Below, one piece after another: positions 1-7,036 of a stretch of 21,378 nt of DNA. The notes beneath the pieces are model-generated. The model saw only the letters and a list, made by a program, of their open reading frames with translations. It ran no database searches and was not told the DNA's origin. A program made the translations under genes and the position numbers. The stretch is from an uncultured Eubacteriales bacterium (GTDB lineage Bacteria; Bacillota; Clostridia; Oscillospirales; Butyricicoccaceae): assembly GCA_934630445.1 (NCBI GenBank), contig CAKTWY010000018.1, positions 1-21,378 of the forward strand, given 5' to 3'. The first letter of the stretch is position 1; each line of letters starts with the position of its first letter.

Positions 1-1
1 C

Positions 2-448
2 ACGGATCTGGCTTTTCCGCTTTTCTATGCCGCACCATGGCTGCTGGACGAGCAGCCGGCGGCGGTTACGGCGGTCTTTGCCGGCGTGCTGGGCGCAGCG
101 GGTGAGGACAACGGAGCGGCGGTGCTGCGCTTCCCCTCCGGCGCGGTGTGCGTGGGCGAGAGCTCGTACGTTTCGCATGCCTCACCCTTTGCGCTGGAGC
201 TGTACGGCGAGGGGGGAACCTTCCTTGCCGGCGGTGCGGACGGCAGCATGCGTATCGACTGCGGTCAAGGGTGGCAGGAGGCTGCGCCCGAACCGGCGCT
301 TCCGTCTCCGGAGGCGGACTGGGTGCGCGCTGTGCGCGAGGGGAACACGCCGCTGTTCGGCCTGAGCGCGGGGCTCGCGGCCGCGCGCATGATGGATGCG
401 GCGTACGCGTCCATGCGCGAAAAAAGGACCATTGAACTGATTGGGTAA
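2..448 (+). CDS. Gfo/Idh/MocA-family dehydrogenase, C-terminal part (5' truncated by window)
   Basis: The frame is open from base 2 and ends at TAA 446-448, so only the last ~148 residues are inside the window. The visible part has no Rossmann motif, because the N-terminal NAD-binding half lies upstream. It reads like the C-terminal alpha/beta domain of Gfo/Idh/MocA oxidoreductases: a strand-rich section with 'VLRFPSGAVCVGESSYVSHA' and 'ALELYGEGGTF', then a helix 'PLFGLSAGLAAARMMDAAYAS' close to the C-terminus, which is typical of this family. Members oxidise or reduce sugars and inositols with NAD(P). The next gene, a TIM-barrel sugar isomerase-like protein, starts 42 bases downstream on the same strand. 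This pairing is common in inositol and sugar catabolic operons. The substrate cannot be told. Confidence 0.75.
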   Translation, partial: TDLAFPLFYAAPWLLDEQPAAVTAVFAGVLGAAGEDNGAAVLRFPSGAVCVGESSYVSHASPFALELYGEGGTFLAGGADGSMRIDCGQGWQEAAPEPALPSPEADWVRAVREGNTPLFGLSAGLAAARMMDAAYASMREKRTIELIG

Positions 449-490
449 AACGCCCCGGCTTACCGGGGGCAGGAAAGAAGGAGCATACTG

Positions 491-1510
491 ATGAAATTAG
501 GCATTGAGTTCAATCACGGCTTCCGCTTGGAAGGCGAGGGGCTGGAGGACATGCTCCTGCGCGCCAGGGCGATGGGCGCGCAGGGCGGGCAGTTTAAAAA
601 TCCGACCTACATCTCGCCGACGCTCGACTACGGCGAGCTGCACGCAGCGGCGGACACAGCGCGGGATCTCGGCATGTACCTTGTCGCGGGCCTTGGACGT
701 ATCAACCCCTACAACACCTCGGAAGCGCCGGAGTTTTGGGCACTCGGCGGCGGAAGCTACAAAAAGGGATGCGAGCGCATCATCGCCGCCTGCGCGGAGA
801 TGGGCAGCCATCATCTTGTCTCGCAGACTGCAGGCTGGCGCGGCTGGGCGCAGCCGTACAACACCGACCGCTTCCGTGAGGATGTGACTTGGCGTGAGCA
901 GCTCGAGGCGACGAAGCGCTTTCTGCGTTCCCTCGCGCCGGCGCTCAGGCATTATGGATCGACCATTGCGGTCGAGACGCATGAGGAGATCACCTCCTTT
1001 GAGGTGCTAGAGCTGATTGAAGACGTGGGCGACGACGTTGTGAGCGCAGCGCTCGACACCGCGAATGTCACCTCCCGCGGGGAGGACCCTGTCGCGGCGG
1101 CGCGCAGGCTTGGCCCTGCGATCCGCCAGCTCCACGCGAAGGACTGCCTGTTCCTGCGCAATGAGAAGGGCCTGGTGCGCAATATCCGCCCCGCAGGCGA
1201 CGGCGTGCTCGATTTTTCAGCCATCGCCGCCATTGTGGCGGAGAACAGCCCTGACGCGCTCTGGAATGTGGAAGATCATATGGGCGAGATGTTCATCGAA
1301 TATAAAGACGAGGCATGGCGCGCCGCGCATCCCGATCTGCAGATGGACGAGATCGCAGCGCTGGAGCGCATGGCCGATGCAAGCGCGCAAAAAATTGCGT
1401 CCGGCGCGATCACCGCACCGGACGTGTATGAAAAAATCCCGTATGAAATGATGTGCATCCCGCGCATTGAGCGCGCGCTGCACTATCTGCGCCCCATCGT
1501 GGCGCGCTGA
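491..1510 (+). CDS. Sugar phosphate isomerase/epimerase-like TIM-barrel protein
   Basis: A 339-residue protein of the xylose-isomerase-like TIM-barrel (AP endonuclease family 2) type. The strand-loop pattern is clear. Probable metal-site residues sit at strand ends: Glu in 'VETHEE' (~162), Asp in 'ALDTANV' (~198), His in 'QLHAKD' (~222) and Glu in 'WNVEDHMGE' (~265). This is the usual E-D-H-E set for divalent metal. Family members isomerise or epimerise sugars, keto-acids and inosose derivatives in the cytosol. The ATG is preceded by AAGAAGGAG at a suitable spacing. It follows the Gfo/Idh gene by 42 bases across a small CCCCGG/CCGGGG hairpin (453-468), so the two are probably one transcript. 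It ends 10 bases from the convergent LacI-type gene. The family call is firm; the substrate is unknown. Confidence 0.85.
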   Translation: MKLGIEFNHGFRLEGEGLEDMLLRARAMGAQGGQFKNPTYISPTLDYGELHAAADTARDLGMYLVAGLGRINPYNTSEAPEFWALGGGSYKKGCERIIAACAEMGSHHLVSQTAGWRGWAQPYNTDRFREDVTWREQLEATKRFLRSLAPALRHYGSTIAVETHEEITSFEVLELIEDVGDDVVSAALDTANVTSRGEDPVAAARRLGPAIRQLHAKDCLFLRNEKGLVRNIRPAGDGVLDFSAIAAIVAENSPDALWNVEDHMGEMFIEYKDEAWRAAHPDLQMDEIAALERMADASAQKIASGAITAPDVYEKIPYEMMCIPRIERALHYLRPIVAR

Positions 1511-1520
1511 AGGCGGAGAG

Positions 1521-2528
1521 CTATGCCCTGCGCGTGCTTGCGCGCGCAGTGAGCACGGCCGGGAGCAGGACGTGTACCGGCGGTGAGGCAAGATTGCCGA
1601 TGCGCGCGAGCAGCAGCGACGCGGCATACGCGCCCATGTCGAACAGTGGGAGCGCCATCGTTGTGAGCGGCGGCGCGGTATGCTCGCATACGGCGCTGCC
1701 AGACAGGCCCATCACACCGAGCTGCCGTCCAACACACAGGCCTGCGCCCAGGGCCGCTTCCATTGCGGTGACAGCCATCAGGTCGCTTGTCAGAAAAAGC
1801 GCGTCCGGCCGATCCTCCCGCGCGAGAAGGCGCAGCACCGCCGCGCGGCAGTCGGCCTGCGCAAAGCGCCCGATGCGGACGACGCCGTCTGGCACAACAA
1901 GCCCGCCGCCGCTTTGCACCGTGTGAAGGAATGCCGTGAGGCACTGCTCTTCAAAGAGGTTCGGCTTTTCACCCATGCTGCCGTAGAGGAAGGCAAACCG
2001 GCGGTAGCCCTGCGCAAGCAGGTGCTCGGCCGCGCGCTTGCCGACGGCGTAGTGGTCGTAGCCGACGCTGTCGAGCGTGTCGAGGTGCGAGTCGATCGCG
2101 ACGATATGGCGCGCCGCCCGGCCCAGAAGCACCGCATCGTCGCCGGAAAGTTCGTGCATCATGAGAAAGCCGTCCAGCGGCGGGCAGTCCATACCTTCGA
2201 GCGCGGCGAGCGCATCGTTGGCTGCCTGAAAGCGCGTGATCGACGCGCCGCATTTTGAAAGCTCCGCCTGCGCGCCCTCCAGAATCGCCAGGAACGACGG
2301 ATCTCCCAGGCCCTCGACTGTGATATTGAGGATGGTTCCGATCACGGGCGCGGCCTTGGACGCGTGCCGGCTGCGCTTCAGCGGCAGATATCCAAGCGCA
2401 TTGATCGCGGCCCAGACGCGGCGGCGCGTTTCTTCCGTCACGGAAAAGCCGTCGTCCGCGTTGATAATGCGCGACACCGTCGCGGGGGAAACGCCCGCGC
2501 GGCGCGCAACATCTCTGATATTGGCCAT
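1521..2528 (-). CDS. LacI-family transcriptional regulator
   Basis: A 335-residue protein of normal LacI-family length. Residues 1-48 are the classic N-terminal helix-turn-helix and hinge ('IRDVARRAGVSPATVSRIIN', then 'VWAAINALGYLP'). From ~60 on there is a periplasmic-binding-protein-like effector domain, with 'IGTILNITVEGLGDPSF' at the start and 'PDALFLTSDLMAVTAMEAALGAGL' near residue 235. It is expected to be a dimeric DNA-binding repressor that responds to a sugar-like ligand. Upstream lies a good promoter, with a 22-bp inverted repeat just beyond the -10 box, which suggests autorepression. The gene lies between the isomerase operon (convergent) and the amidohydrolase pair (divergent), either of which could be its target. 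An AAGGAGG ribosome binding site precedes the ATG. Confidence 0.93.
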   Translation of the reverse strand: MANIRDVARRAGVSPATVSRIINADDGFSVTEETRRRVWAAINALGYLPLKRSRHASKAAPVIGTILNITVEGLGDPSFLAILEGAQAELSKCGASITRFQAANDALAALEGMDCPPLDGFLMMHELSGDDAVLLGRAARHIVAIDSHLDTLDSVGYDHYAVGKRAAEHLLAQGYRRFAFLYGSMGEKPNLFEEQCLTAFLHTVQSGGGLVVPDGVVRIGRFAQADCRAAVLRLLAREDRPDALFLTSDLMAVTAMEAALGAGLCVGRQLGVMGLSGSAVCEHTAPPLTTMALPLFDMGAYAASLLLARIGNLASPPVHVLLPAVLTARASTRRA

Positions 2529-2588
2529 GGCGGCGCCTCCTTAAACAGCACGCGCCCGCGTGCATCGTATTTTACGCACTAAAATTCC

Positions 2589-2619
2589 ATGAAACCGGGG
2601 ATTCACTCCCCGGTTTCAT
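2589..2619. repeat. Perfect 13-bp stem hairpin in the LacI-gene leader
   Basis: Arms ATGAAACCGGGGA and TCCCCGGTTTCAT flank a 5-base loop, giving a perfect stem. There is no T-tract on the plus side. On the minus side only a short GGAATTTT follows. It lies inside the inferred 157-base leader of the minus-strand LacI-type gene, about 60 bases before its start codon. It could be a leader hairpin, a weak terminator for upstream minus-strand transcription, or a second protein-binding site. Confidence 0.5.
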
Positions 2620-2663
2620 ACCCAGAGCCGCCGCGCTCGGCGGCAACCGACCCCTGTAAACCA

Positions 2664-2685
2664 AAACAAGTGCGAGCACTTGTTT
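2664..2685. promoter_or_regulatory. Candidate LacI-type operator (22-bp inverted repeat)
   Basis: Arms AAACAAGTGC and GCACTTGTTT are perfect complements around a 2-base GA centre. The right arm ends where the start of lacI-type transcription is predicted, 7 bases past the minus-strand TATAAT. Bound repressor would therefore block initiation. Size, symmetry and location fit a LacI-family operator, although the family often has a central CG, which is absent here. Confidence 0.6.
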
Positions 2686-2691
2686 GAATCT

Positions 2692-2720
2692 ATTATACCG
2701 CCTGCCGCGAAAAGCCGCAA
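2692..2720 (-). promoter_or_regulatory. Sigma-A promoter for the LacI-family gene
   Basis: On the minus strand, TTGCGG (2720-2715) is followed after 17 bases by a perfect TATAAT (2697-2692). The predicted start is near 2685, which leaves a leader of about 157 bases. The -35 is weak but the -10 and the spacing are ideal. No equally good plus-strand promoter for the amidohydrolase was seen; a TATTAT at 2691-2696 has no clear -35. Confidence 0.55.
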
Positions 2721-2765
2721 GCCCCGTTTCGGGGCGCGCTCCGGCGGGATGAAAGGAAGCTGAAC

Positions 2766-4169
2766 GTGGAAAAGCAATTGTTGTCAGGCGCATATCTCAT
2801 CTCCATGGATCCGGCCCGCTCGGTTCATAAAGGCTGGGGCGTTGTGATCGCGGACGATCGGATCGAAGAGACGGGGCCGGTGGAAAAGCTGCGGGAAAAA
2901 CACCCCGACGCCAGGGAGGAACATTTTGAAGACTGCCTGCTGCTGCCGGGCTTCATCGACTGCGGCGGTTTTGCAGGCATGCAGCTTTTCAAAGGCGCGG
3001 CGCAGACGAGCGCACGCCGGCGCGAGGTGATCGAGCGCTATTGGCGCACGGCGGACGATGCGCCGTGGGAGGAGGAGGGCGAGCTTTGCGGCGCGGCGCG
3101 ATTGCAGTGCGGCGTCACGACCGGGGCTGTGAATTTCCCCGGTGCGGGCGAAATGGATCAGCACGCGTACTTCCGCGGCATATCGCGCTATCTCGCCGGT
3201 TATAGCCGCACGGGCGCGCAGCCTGTCGCGGGCGTCGGCCTGGCGCAGGCGGAGGCCGCGCCTGCACTCGGGCAGTTCCTTGCCCTTCTGCGCGGGATGG
3301 ATCTTTCCGTGCGCGTCTATCTCGAGCGGCTGATCGTATCGAACAAGGGTTTTTCCCGCGCGACGGATGCAAACTTTTCCGGCCTGACGGAGGATGATCT
3401 GCGCACGTTTGCGGCGGCACGTGAACTTTCACAGCGCTATCTTTGCGGCGTGACGGCAAACGCCTTTGGCAATGACGTGGCCATCCTGATGCAGGCCGGC
3501 GAGACGCTCCGGGGCATAGGGGCGCTGCTGCAGCTGTGCACGGACATGAATTATGCGGAAGTGCGCCGTATCGCGGAAGATGGCGCGGCGGTCGCGCACA
3601 TGCCGCGCGAGACGATCCGCTACTGTCCGTTCTCCGAGTTTCTGGAGGCGGGTGCGACGTGTGCGGTCATGTCCGACGCGCCGTTCACCGGCGGAAGTTT
3701 CGATATGCTGCAGGCTGTTCGACGCGCGCAGATGATCGAGCAGCTGCGTTTTGATGATTTTTACTGTCTGCCCGCTGGGCGGCAGCTGGAACTCATTACC
3801 ATCGACGCTGCGCGCGCGCTGGGCCTGGAACGGAAAATCGGCTCGCTTGAAGCGGGCAAGCGGGCCGATCTCGTGCTCGTGCGCATGGATCTGCCGCGCA
3901 CTGTGCCGTATGAAGATATGCCCCTGCACCGATTGATGATCGACGCCAATGCCAGACAGATCACCCGCGTGTATGTCGCCGGCGCGTGCGCGGTGCTGGA
4001 TGGGCGGCCGCTGTACGGCGCGTATGCCTCGCTGCCGGAGCGCACGCAGGAAGCGGCGCTGCGTGCGCGCGCGGCATCGGGCATCGAGTCGCTCACGCCG
4101 CCGGATGCATACGGCAGCCCTTACTGCGGATATGCATACGGCAAAAGTACGGCAGAGGAGGCGAGATAA
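2766..4169 (+). CDS. Amidohydrolase-superfamily protein lacking most metal ligands (probable pseudoenzyme or altered-site enzyme)
   Basis: A 467-residue protein with the overall plan of ATZ/TRZ-type amidohydrolases: an N-terminal beta-sandwich strand set, a TIM barrel, and the C-terminal return 'IGSLEAGKRADLVLVRMD' (~359-374). The first metal motif after the 'LPGFID' strand should be HxH, but the protein reads 'CGGFAG' (66-71), so both His are replaced (Gly67, Phe69). The third His position reads Asn232 ('TANAFG') and the fourth reads Leu257 ('LLQLCTD'). Only the late Asp (Asp304 in 'MSDAP') is kept. The start is GTG at 2766, with AAGGAAG six bases upstream. The stop is directly followed by a second amidohydrolase gene, so the two are co-translated. 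It may be a non-catalytic partner of that protein. The superfamily call is firm; activity is doubtful. Confidence 0.8.
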   Translation: MEKQLLSGAYLISMDPARSVHKGWGVVIADDRIEETGPVEKLREKHPDAREEHFEDCLLLPGFIDCGGFAGMQLFKGAAQTSARRREVIERYWRTADDAPWEEEGELCGAARLQCGVTTGAVNFPGAGEMDQHAYFRGISRYLAGYSRTGAQPVAGVGLAQAEAAPALGQFLALLRGMDLSVRVYLERLIVSNKGFSRATDANFSGLTEDDLRTFAAARELSQRYLCGVTANAFGNDVAILMQAGETLRGIGALLQLCTDMNYAEVRRIAEDGAAVAHMPRETIRYCPFSEFLEAGATCAVMSDAPFTGGSFDMLQAVRRAQMIEQLRFDDFYCLPAGRQLELITIDAARALGLERKIGSLEAGKRADLVLVRMDLPRTVPYEDMPLHRLMIDANARQITRVYVAGACAVLDGRPLYGAYASLPERTQEAALRARAASGIESLTPPDAYGSPYCGYAYGKSTAEEAR

Positions 4170-4170
4170 G

Positions 4171-5619
4171 ATGGAAGACTTGATTTTGACAGGCGGAACC
4201 GTTGTCACGATGGACGGCGCGCACCGCGTCATCCCCGGCGGCGCAGTGGCGGTGAAGGACGGGCGCATCACCGCTGTCGGCACGGCGGAGCAGCTGGCGG
4301 CGCTCGACGCCGCGCGCGTTGTGCGCACGGAGGGGAAAATCGTCCTCCCGGGCCTCATCAACTGCCACTCGCACGCCGGCCACTGCATCGTCGGCAAGCT
4401 CGAAACGGACAGCATGTACCGCTGGTGGCCGATGCTGATCGAGGTGTATGAAAATTATGCGGACGCGGCCTTCTGGCATGCGGACGGAGCGCTGCACGCA
4501 TGCGCAGCGCTCAGGAACGGCATCACCACGTCCGTCAATGTCATGGGCAGCACCCCGATGGGCGACTGCCCTGAGATACCGGCCAGCCACGCCGCGGGCT
4601 ATGCCGGGGTCGGCGGGCGCGAAATCCTCGGCGTCGGCATCCCGCATGCGGAGACGTACCCCAAGACCTATACCCGCTGGAAGAATGGAAAGCGCGCAGC
4701 GCTCCGTGCCGGAGTCGACGATATGCTTGCCGGAACGGAGGAGGCGCTGAAAACCGTGCATAACGCGCACGGGGGCCTCACGCAGGTGTTCGTCACGCCG
4801 CATCAGCAGCTGATGGGGCACGAACCGGGGGAGAAAAATCCCGCGAACCTCACCAGGCTGACGCAGCTGGAACTGGATATCAACCGCAAGGTGCGCGCGC
4901 TGGCCAGAAAATACGCCACACAGGTGTATACCGACACTTATGGCGGCTGGGTGACGCTTGCCTATACGGACAAGGAGAATATGCTCCTGGGGGAGGACGT
5001 GCTCATTGGGATGGAGCATGTCGCCGCGACGGACTACCGCGAGGTGCAGATTATCGCCGAGACCGGCACCAAGGTCTATTACACGAGCGAGGGCCTTTAT
5101 AAGCGTGTGCCGGTCAGCGAGCTGATGGCGCTGGGCGTACCGGTATCGATCACGACGAACGGCTGCGCGCCGCGCACGACGCTCGACCTTCTGGAAGCGC
5201 TGCGCCGCGCCGTGCTTGCCGAGCGGATCTTTCACGACGATGCAGCGTATCTGCACGCGGCCAGGGCGCTCGCCTGCGTCACGACCGACGCGGCGCGCTG
5301 CATCGGCCGGGCGCACGACCTGGGGTCGCTGGAAGCGGGCAAGTGCGCGGATATCGCAGTCCTTGACGCGTCGCGCGCGGACATGCTGCCGCTGACAGAC
5401 CCGCTCTCGCGCATCGTGACGAACGCCGCGGGCGGCGACTTCTGCATGACGATCGTCGGCGGCAAAGTCGTCTTTGAAGACGGCACGATCCGCACGGTCG
5501 ATGAGCGCGATGTTCTGCGCGAGGCGGATGAAGTGCATGCGCGCATGGTGCGCGACCTGAAGCTGGAGGATTACGCCTGCAAGCCCATCTGGGGCAAGAC
5601 GCGCATGGAATTTATCTGA
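4171..5619 (+). CDS. Amidohydrolase-superfamily protein (ATZ/TRZ-like) with partly altered metal site
   Basis: A 482-residue protein. The N-terminal beta-sandwich is followed by 'VLPGLINCHSHAG', which keeps the HxH metal motif (His66, His68). The third ligand position appears to be Asp255 ('YTDTYGG') instead of His. A later His283 ('IGMEHV') is kept, and the usual late Asp is Asn330 ('ITTNGCAPRT'). The C-terminal 'LGSLEAGKCADIAVLDASRAD' is standard for the family. Normal members hydrolyse or deaminate amide, amidine or ring substrates in the cytosol. The ATG begins one base after the stop of the preceding paralogue, and its GAGGAGG ribosome binding site lies inside that gene. A longer reading from 3949 exists in the same frame but would overlap the upstream gene by over 200 bases and is rejected. 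The last 8 bases overlap the convergent Spo0A-like gene. Confidence 0.85.
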   Translation: MEDLILTGGTVVTMDGAHRVIPGGAVAVKDGRITAVGTAEQLAALDAARVVRTEGKIVLPGLINCHSHAGHCIVGKLETDSMYRWWPMLIEVYENYADAAFWHADGALHACAALRNGITTSVNVMGSTPMGDCPEIPASHAAGYAGVGGREILGVGIPHAETYPKTYTRWKNGKRAALRAGVDDMLAGTEEALKTVHNAHGGLTQVFVTPHQQLMGHEPGEKNPANLTRLTQLELDINRKVRALARKYATQVYTDTYGGWVTLAYTDKENMLLGEDVLIGMEHVAATDYREVQIIAETGTKVYYTSEGLYKRVPVSELMALGVPVSITTNGCAPRTTLDLLEALRRAVLAERIFHDDAAYLHAARALACVTTDAARCIGRAHDLGSLEAGKCADIAVLDASRADMLPLTDPLSRIVTNAAGGDFCMTIVGGKVVFEDGTIRTVDERDVLREADEVHARMVRDLKLEDYACKPIWGKTRMEFI

Positions 5620-6112
5620 GATTGACTGAGCAGCCGACACAGCTGTTCCTCTCGCGCGCCCGCGGCTGTGAAAACGTGCGGAAATATTCCGCGAGCAGGG
5701 CGATAAACTGGCTGTTTGTCGGCCGTTCATTCAAATCTGAATGTGTCAGTTCAGAGAACAGACCTTGCCCGCCAGTGAGCCAGATGCGCTCAATTGCGTG
5801 GCGCATTGCGCGTTCGATGTTGAAGGATGCAGTGTCGTGGCGCTTTGCAAGCGGCGGGTAGATATCCTTTGTAATGTTCACAGGCGCCGGACTGTGCTCG
5901 AGATACAGAGCGACGGCCTGGCAAAGATAGACGTATCCCTTCCGGTGCGGAGAGAGACCAAGTTGGGTCAGCACGGAGGCGATTTGCGCGTCCAGGGAAG
6001 AGTCGCACGCGTCAGGCGCGGCATCTTCCCAGGCGCGCTCTTTTTTATCCTGCAGGGTGATGGTCAGAATGGTGCCGTTGCCGATCTCCAGCTGAAATAT
6101 CTTGCCCTCCAT
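5612..6112 (-). CDS. Orphan Spo0A C-terminal-domain DNA-binding protein (no receiver domain)
   Basis: A 166-residue protein. Residues ~42-147 match the Spo0A C-terminal DNA-binding domain: 'LTQLGLSPHRKGYVYLCQAV', 'TKDIYPPLAKRHDTASFNIE', 'RAMRHAIERIW' (the recognition-helix region) and 'NSQFIALLAEYFR'. Spo0A itself is ~260 residues with an N-terminal phospho-receiver. Here that domain is replaced by a short ~40-residue segment ('MEGKIFQLEIGNGTILTITLQDKKE') of unknown fold. The C-terminal tail has two close cysteines ('SCVGC'). The start ATG has GGAAGGGG upstream. A promoter and a perfect 0A-box lie upstream, in the region shared with the divergent XRE gene. It likely binds 0A-box-like DNA without phosphorylation control. 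The domain call is strong; the role is inference. Confidence 0.85.
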   Translation of the reverse strand: MEGKIFQLEIGNGTILTITLQDKKERAWEDAAPDACDSSLDAQIASVLTQLGLSPHRKGYVYLCQAVALYLEHSPAPVNITKDIYPPLAKRHDTASFNIERAMRHAIERIWLTGGQGLFSELTHSDLNERPTNSQFIALLAEYFRTFSQPRARERNSCVGCSVNLR

Positions 6113-6127
6113 GAGATTGCCCCTTCC

Positions 6128-6163
6128 AAAAATGGTAATAATTCTTCTGATTATTCCATTTTT
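6128..6163. repeat. Inverted repeat next to the ribosome binding site of the Spo0A-like gene
   Basis: Arms AAAAATGG (6128-6135) and CCATTTTT (6156-6163) are perfect complements around a 20-base AT-rich interval that is itself partly symmetric. In the minus-strand mRNA the second arm abuts the GGAAGGGG ribosome binding site of the Spo0A-like gene, so it may affect translation. It could also be a protein-binding site. Confidence 0.4.
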
Positions 6164-6180
6164 TTGTAAAATATGTTATT

Positions 6181-6208
6181 ATTCTATCGGCAGCCGGGAA
6201 AAAGTCAA
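6181..6208 (-). promoter_or_regulatory. Promoter of the Spo0A-like gene
   Basis: On the minus strand, TTGACT (6208-6203) is followed after 16 bases by TAGAAT (6186-6181). The predicted start is near 6174, giving a leader of about 62 bases. The 0A-box at 6220-6226 lies just upstream of the -35, near -46 to -52, a position from which Spo0A-type proteins can activate. Confidence 0.6.
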
Positions 6209-6219
6209 GCATTTCATTC

Positions 6220-6226
6220 TGTCGAA
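6220..6226 (+). promoter_or_regulatory. Perfect 0A-box (TGTCGAA)
   Basis: The heptamer TGTCGAA is the consensus core of Spo0A-binding sites, and here it sits in a favourable extended context (TTCTGTCGAAAA). It lies in the divergent intergenic region of a gene encoding a Spo0A DNA-binding domain. It is upstream of that gene's promoter and 35 bases before the XRE start codon. A 7-mer can occur by chance, but the placement makes a functional site likely. Confidence 0.6.
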
Positions 6227-6261
6227 AATTTCCAAAATTGGAAGATTGGAAGGAAATGAAC

Positions 6262-6987
6262 ATGCTGTACAGAAAATTAAAGGTCATCATGCACGACAGG
6301 GGATACACTTATGACGATCTGGCCCGTTTAAGCGGTGTTCCGCTGGCAACGCTGACGAAGATCGGCAGCGGCGTAACGCGTAATCCCGGCTTTGAAACAA
6401 TGGAGCGCATCGCACGCACACTGCGCTGCTCGCTGGACGAGTTTTCCGAAGCGGAGCCGATGATCCCCTATGGCTACGAGAGCTATGTCAGCCGGGGCCT
6501 TCAGCTTCCTTCGAATATGAGGGAGTACATAAGATTTCTGATCGATATCGAATTCGACCGGATGACGTATCTGCGTTCGCATGACTATCTGGAGGTAAAA
6601 TGCTTTGAATTTACGACCTTTGCGCGCGGACGCGGGGAATACGCCAGCCGGATTATTACAAATGTTGCCGTTGAGAAAACGCCTGAGGCACGCTTATGCA
6701 CGTTTGGCATCCGTGTCAATACGGATCTGTGGCGGCCGAAGTTTTCCCGCGGCGCGCTCCTGGGGTTTCATTATGACGATACGTACAAGCCCAGACAGGG
6801 GGAGATATGGGCGATGCTCTGTAAGGGCATGGTCACGATTGGACGGTTTTACAGGCAGGATGATGGATTTATGCTGCGCGCCTTCCGCGATAAAGGAGGA
6901 GACGAGCAGTGGACTGCGCCGAACGAGGTCAAGGGCCTGGGAAAATTCATCGGCGTTCTGAAAGAATGGCATGGTGCGCCGGAATAG
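6262..6987 (+). CDS. XRE-family HTH transcriptional regulator with a long C-terminal domain
   Basis: A 241-residue protein from the chosen ATG. Residues ~1-60 form an XRE-type helix-turn-helix ('MHDRGYTYDDLARLSGVPLATLTKI', then 'ETMERIARTLRCSLDEF'). The remaining ~180 residues have no motif I recognise. This part is mixed alpha/beta, with 'EYIRFLIDIEFDRMTYLRSHDYLEVKC' and 'KPRQGEIWAMLCKGMVTIGRFYRQDDGFMLRAF' segments, and looks like a soluble sensor domain. The ATG at 6262 is preferred because GGAAGGA sits eight bases upstream; ATG 6256 and TTG 6238 are in frame but are placed badly for that site. It is divergent from the Spo0A-like gene, which suggests a shared control region. Confidence 0.85.
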   Translation: MLYRKLKVIMHDRGYTYDDLARLSGVPLATLTKIGSGVTRNPGFETMERIARTLRCSLDEFSEAEPMIPYGYESYVSRGLQLPSNMREYIRFLIDIEFDRMTYLRSHDYLEVKCFEFTTFARGRGEYASRIITNVAVEKTPEARLCTFGIRVNTDLWRPKFSRGALLGFHYDDTYKPRQGEIWAMLCKGMVTIGRFYRQDDGFMLRAFRDKGGDEQWTAPNEVKGLGKFIGVLKEWHGAPE

Positions 6988-7036
6988 CACCGCACATTTC
7001 AATCGGTATTTTTCGCAAGTTTTTTATCAGTTGTTA

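Noticed and set aside
3429..4415. 328-residue minus-strand open frame
   Set aside because: It is antisense to the junction of the amidohydrolase pair and has no motif.
4093..5730. 545-residue open frame on the minus strand
   Set aside because: It is antisense to the two amidohydrolases, has no family motif and is Arg/His/Ala-rich as expected of a high-GC shadow frame.
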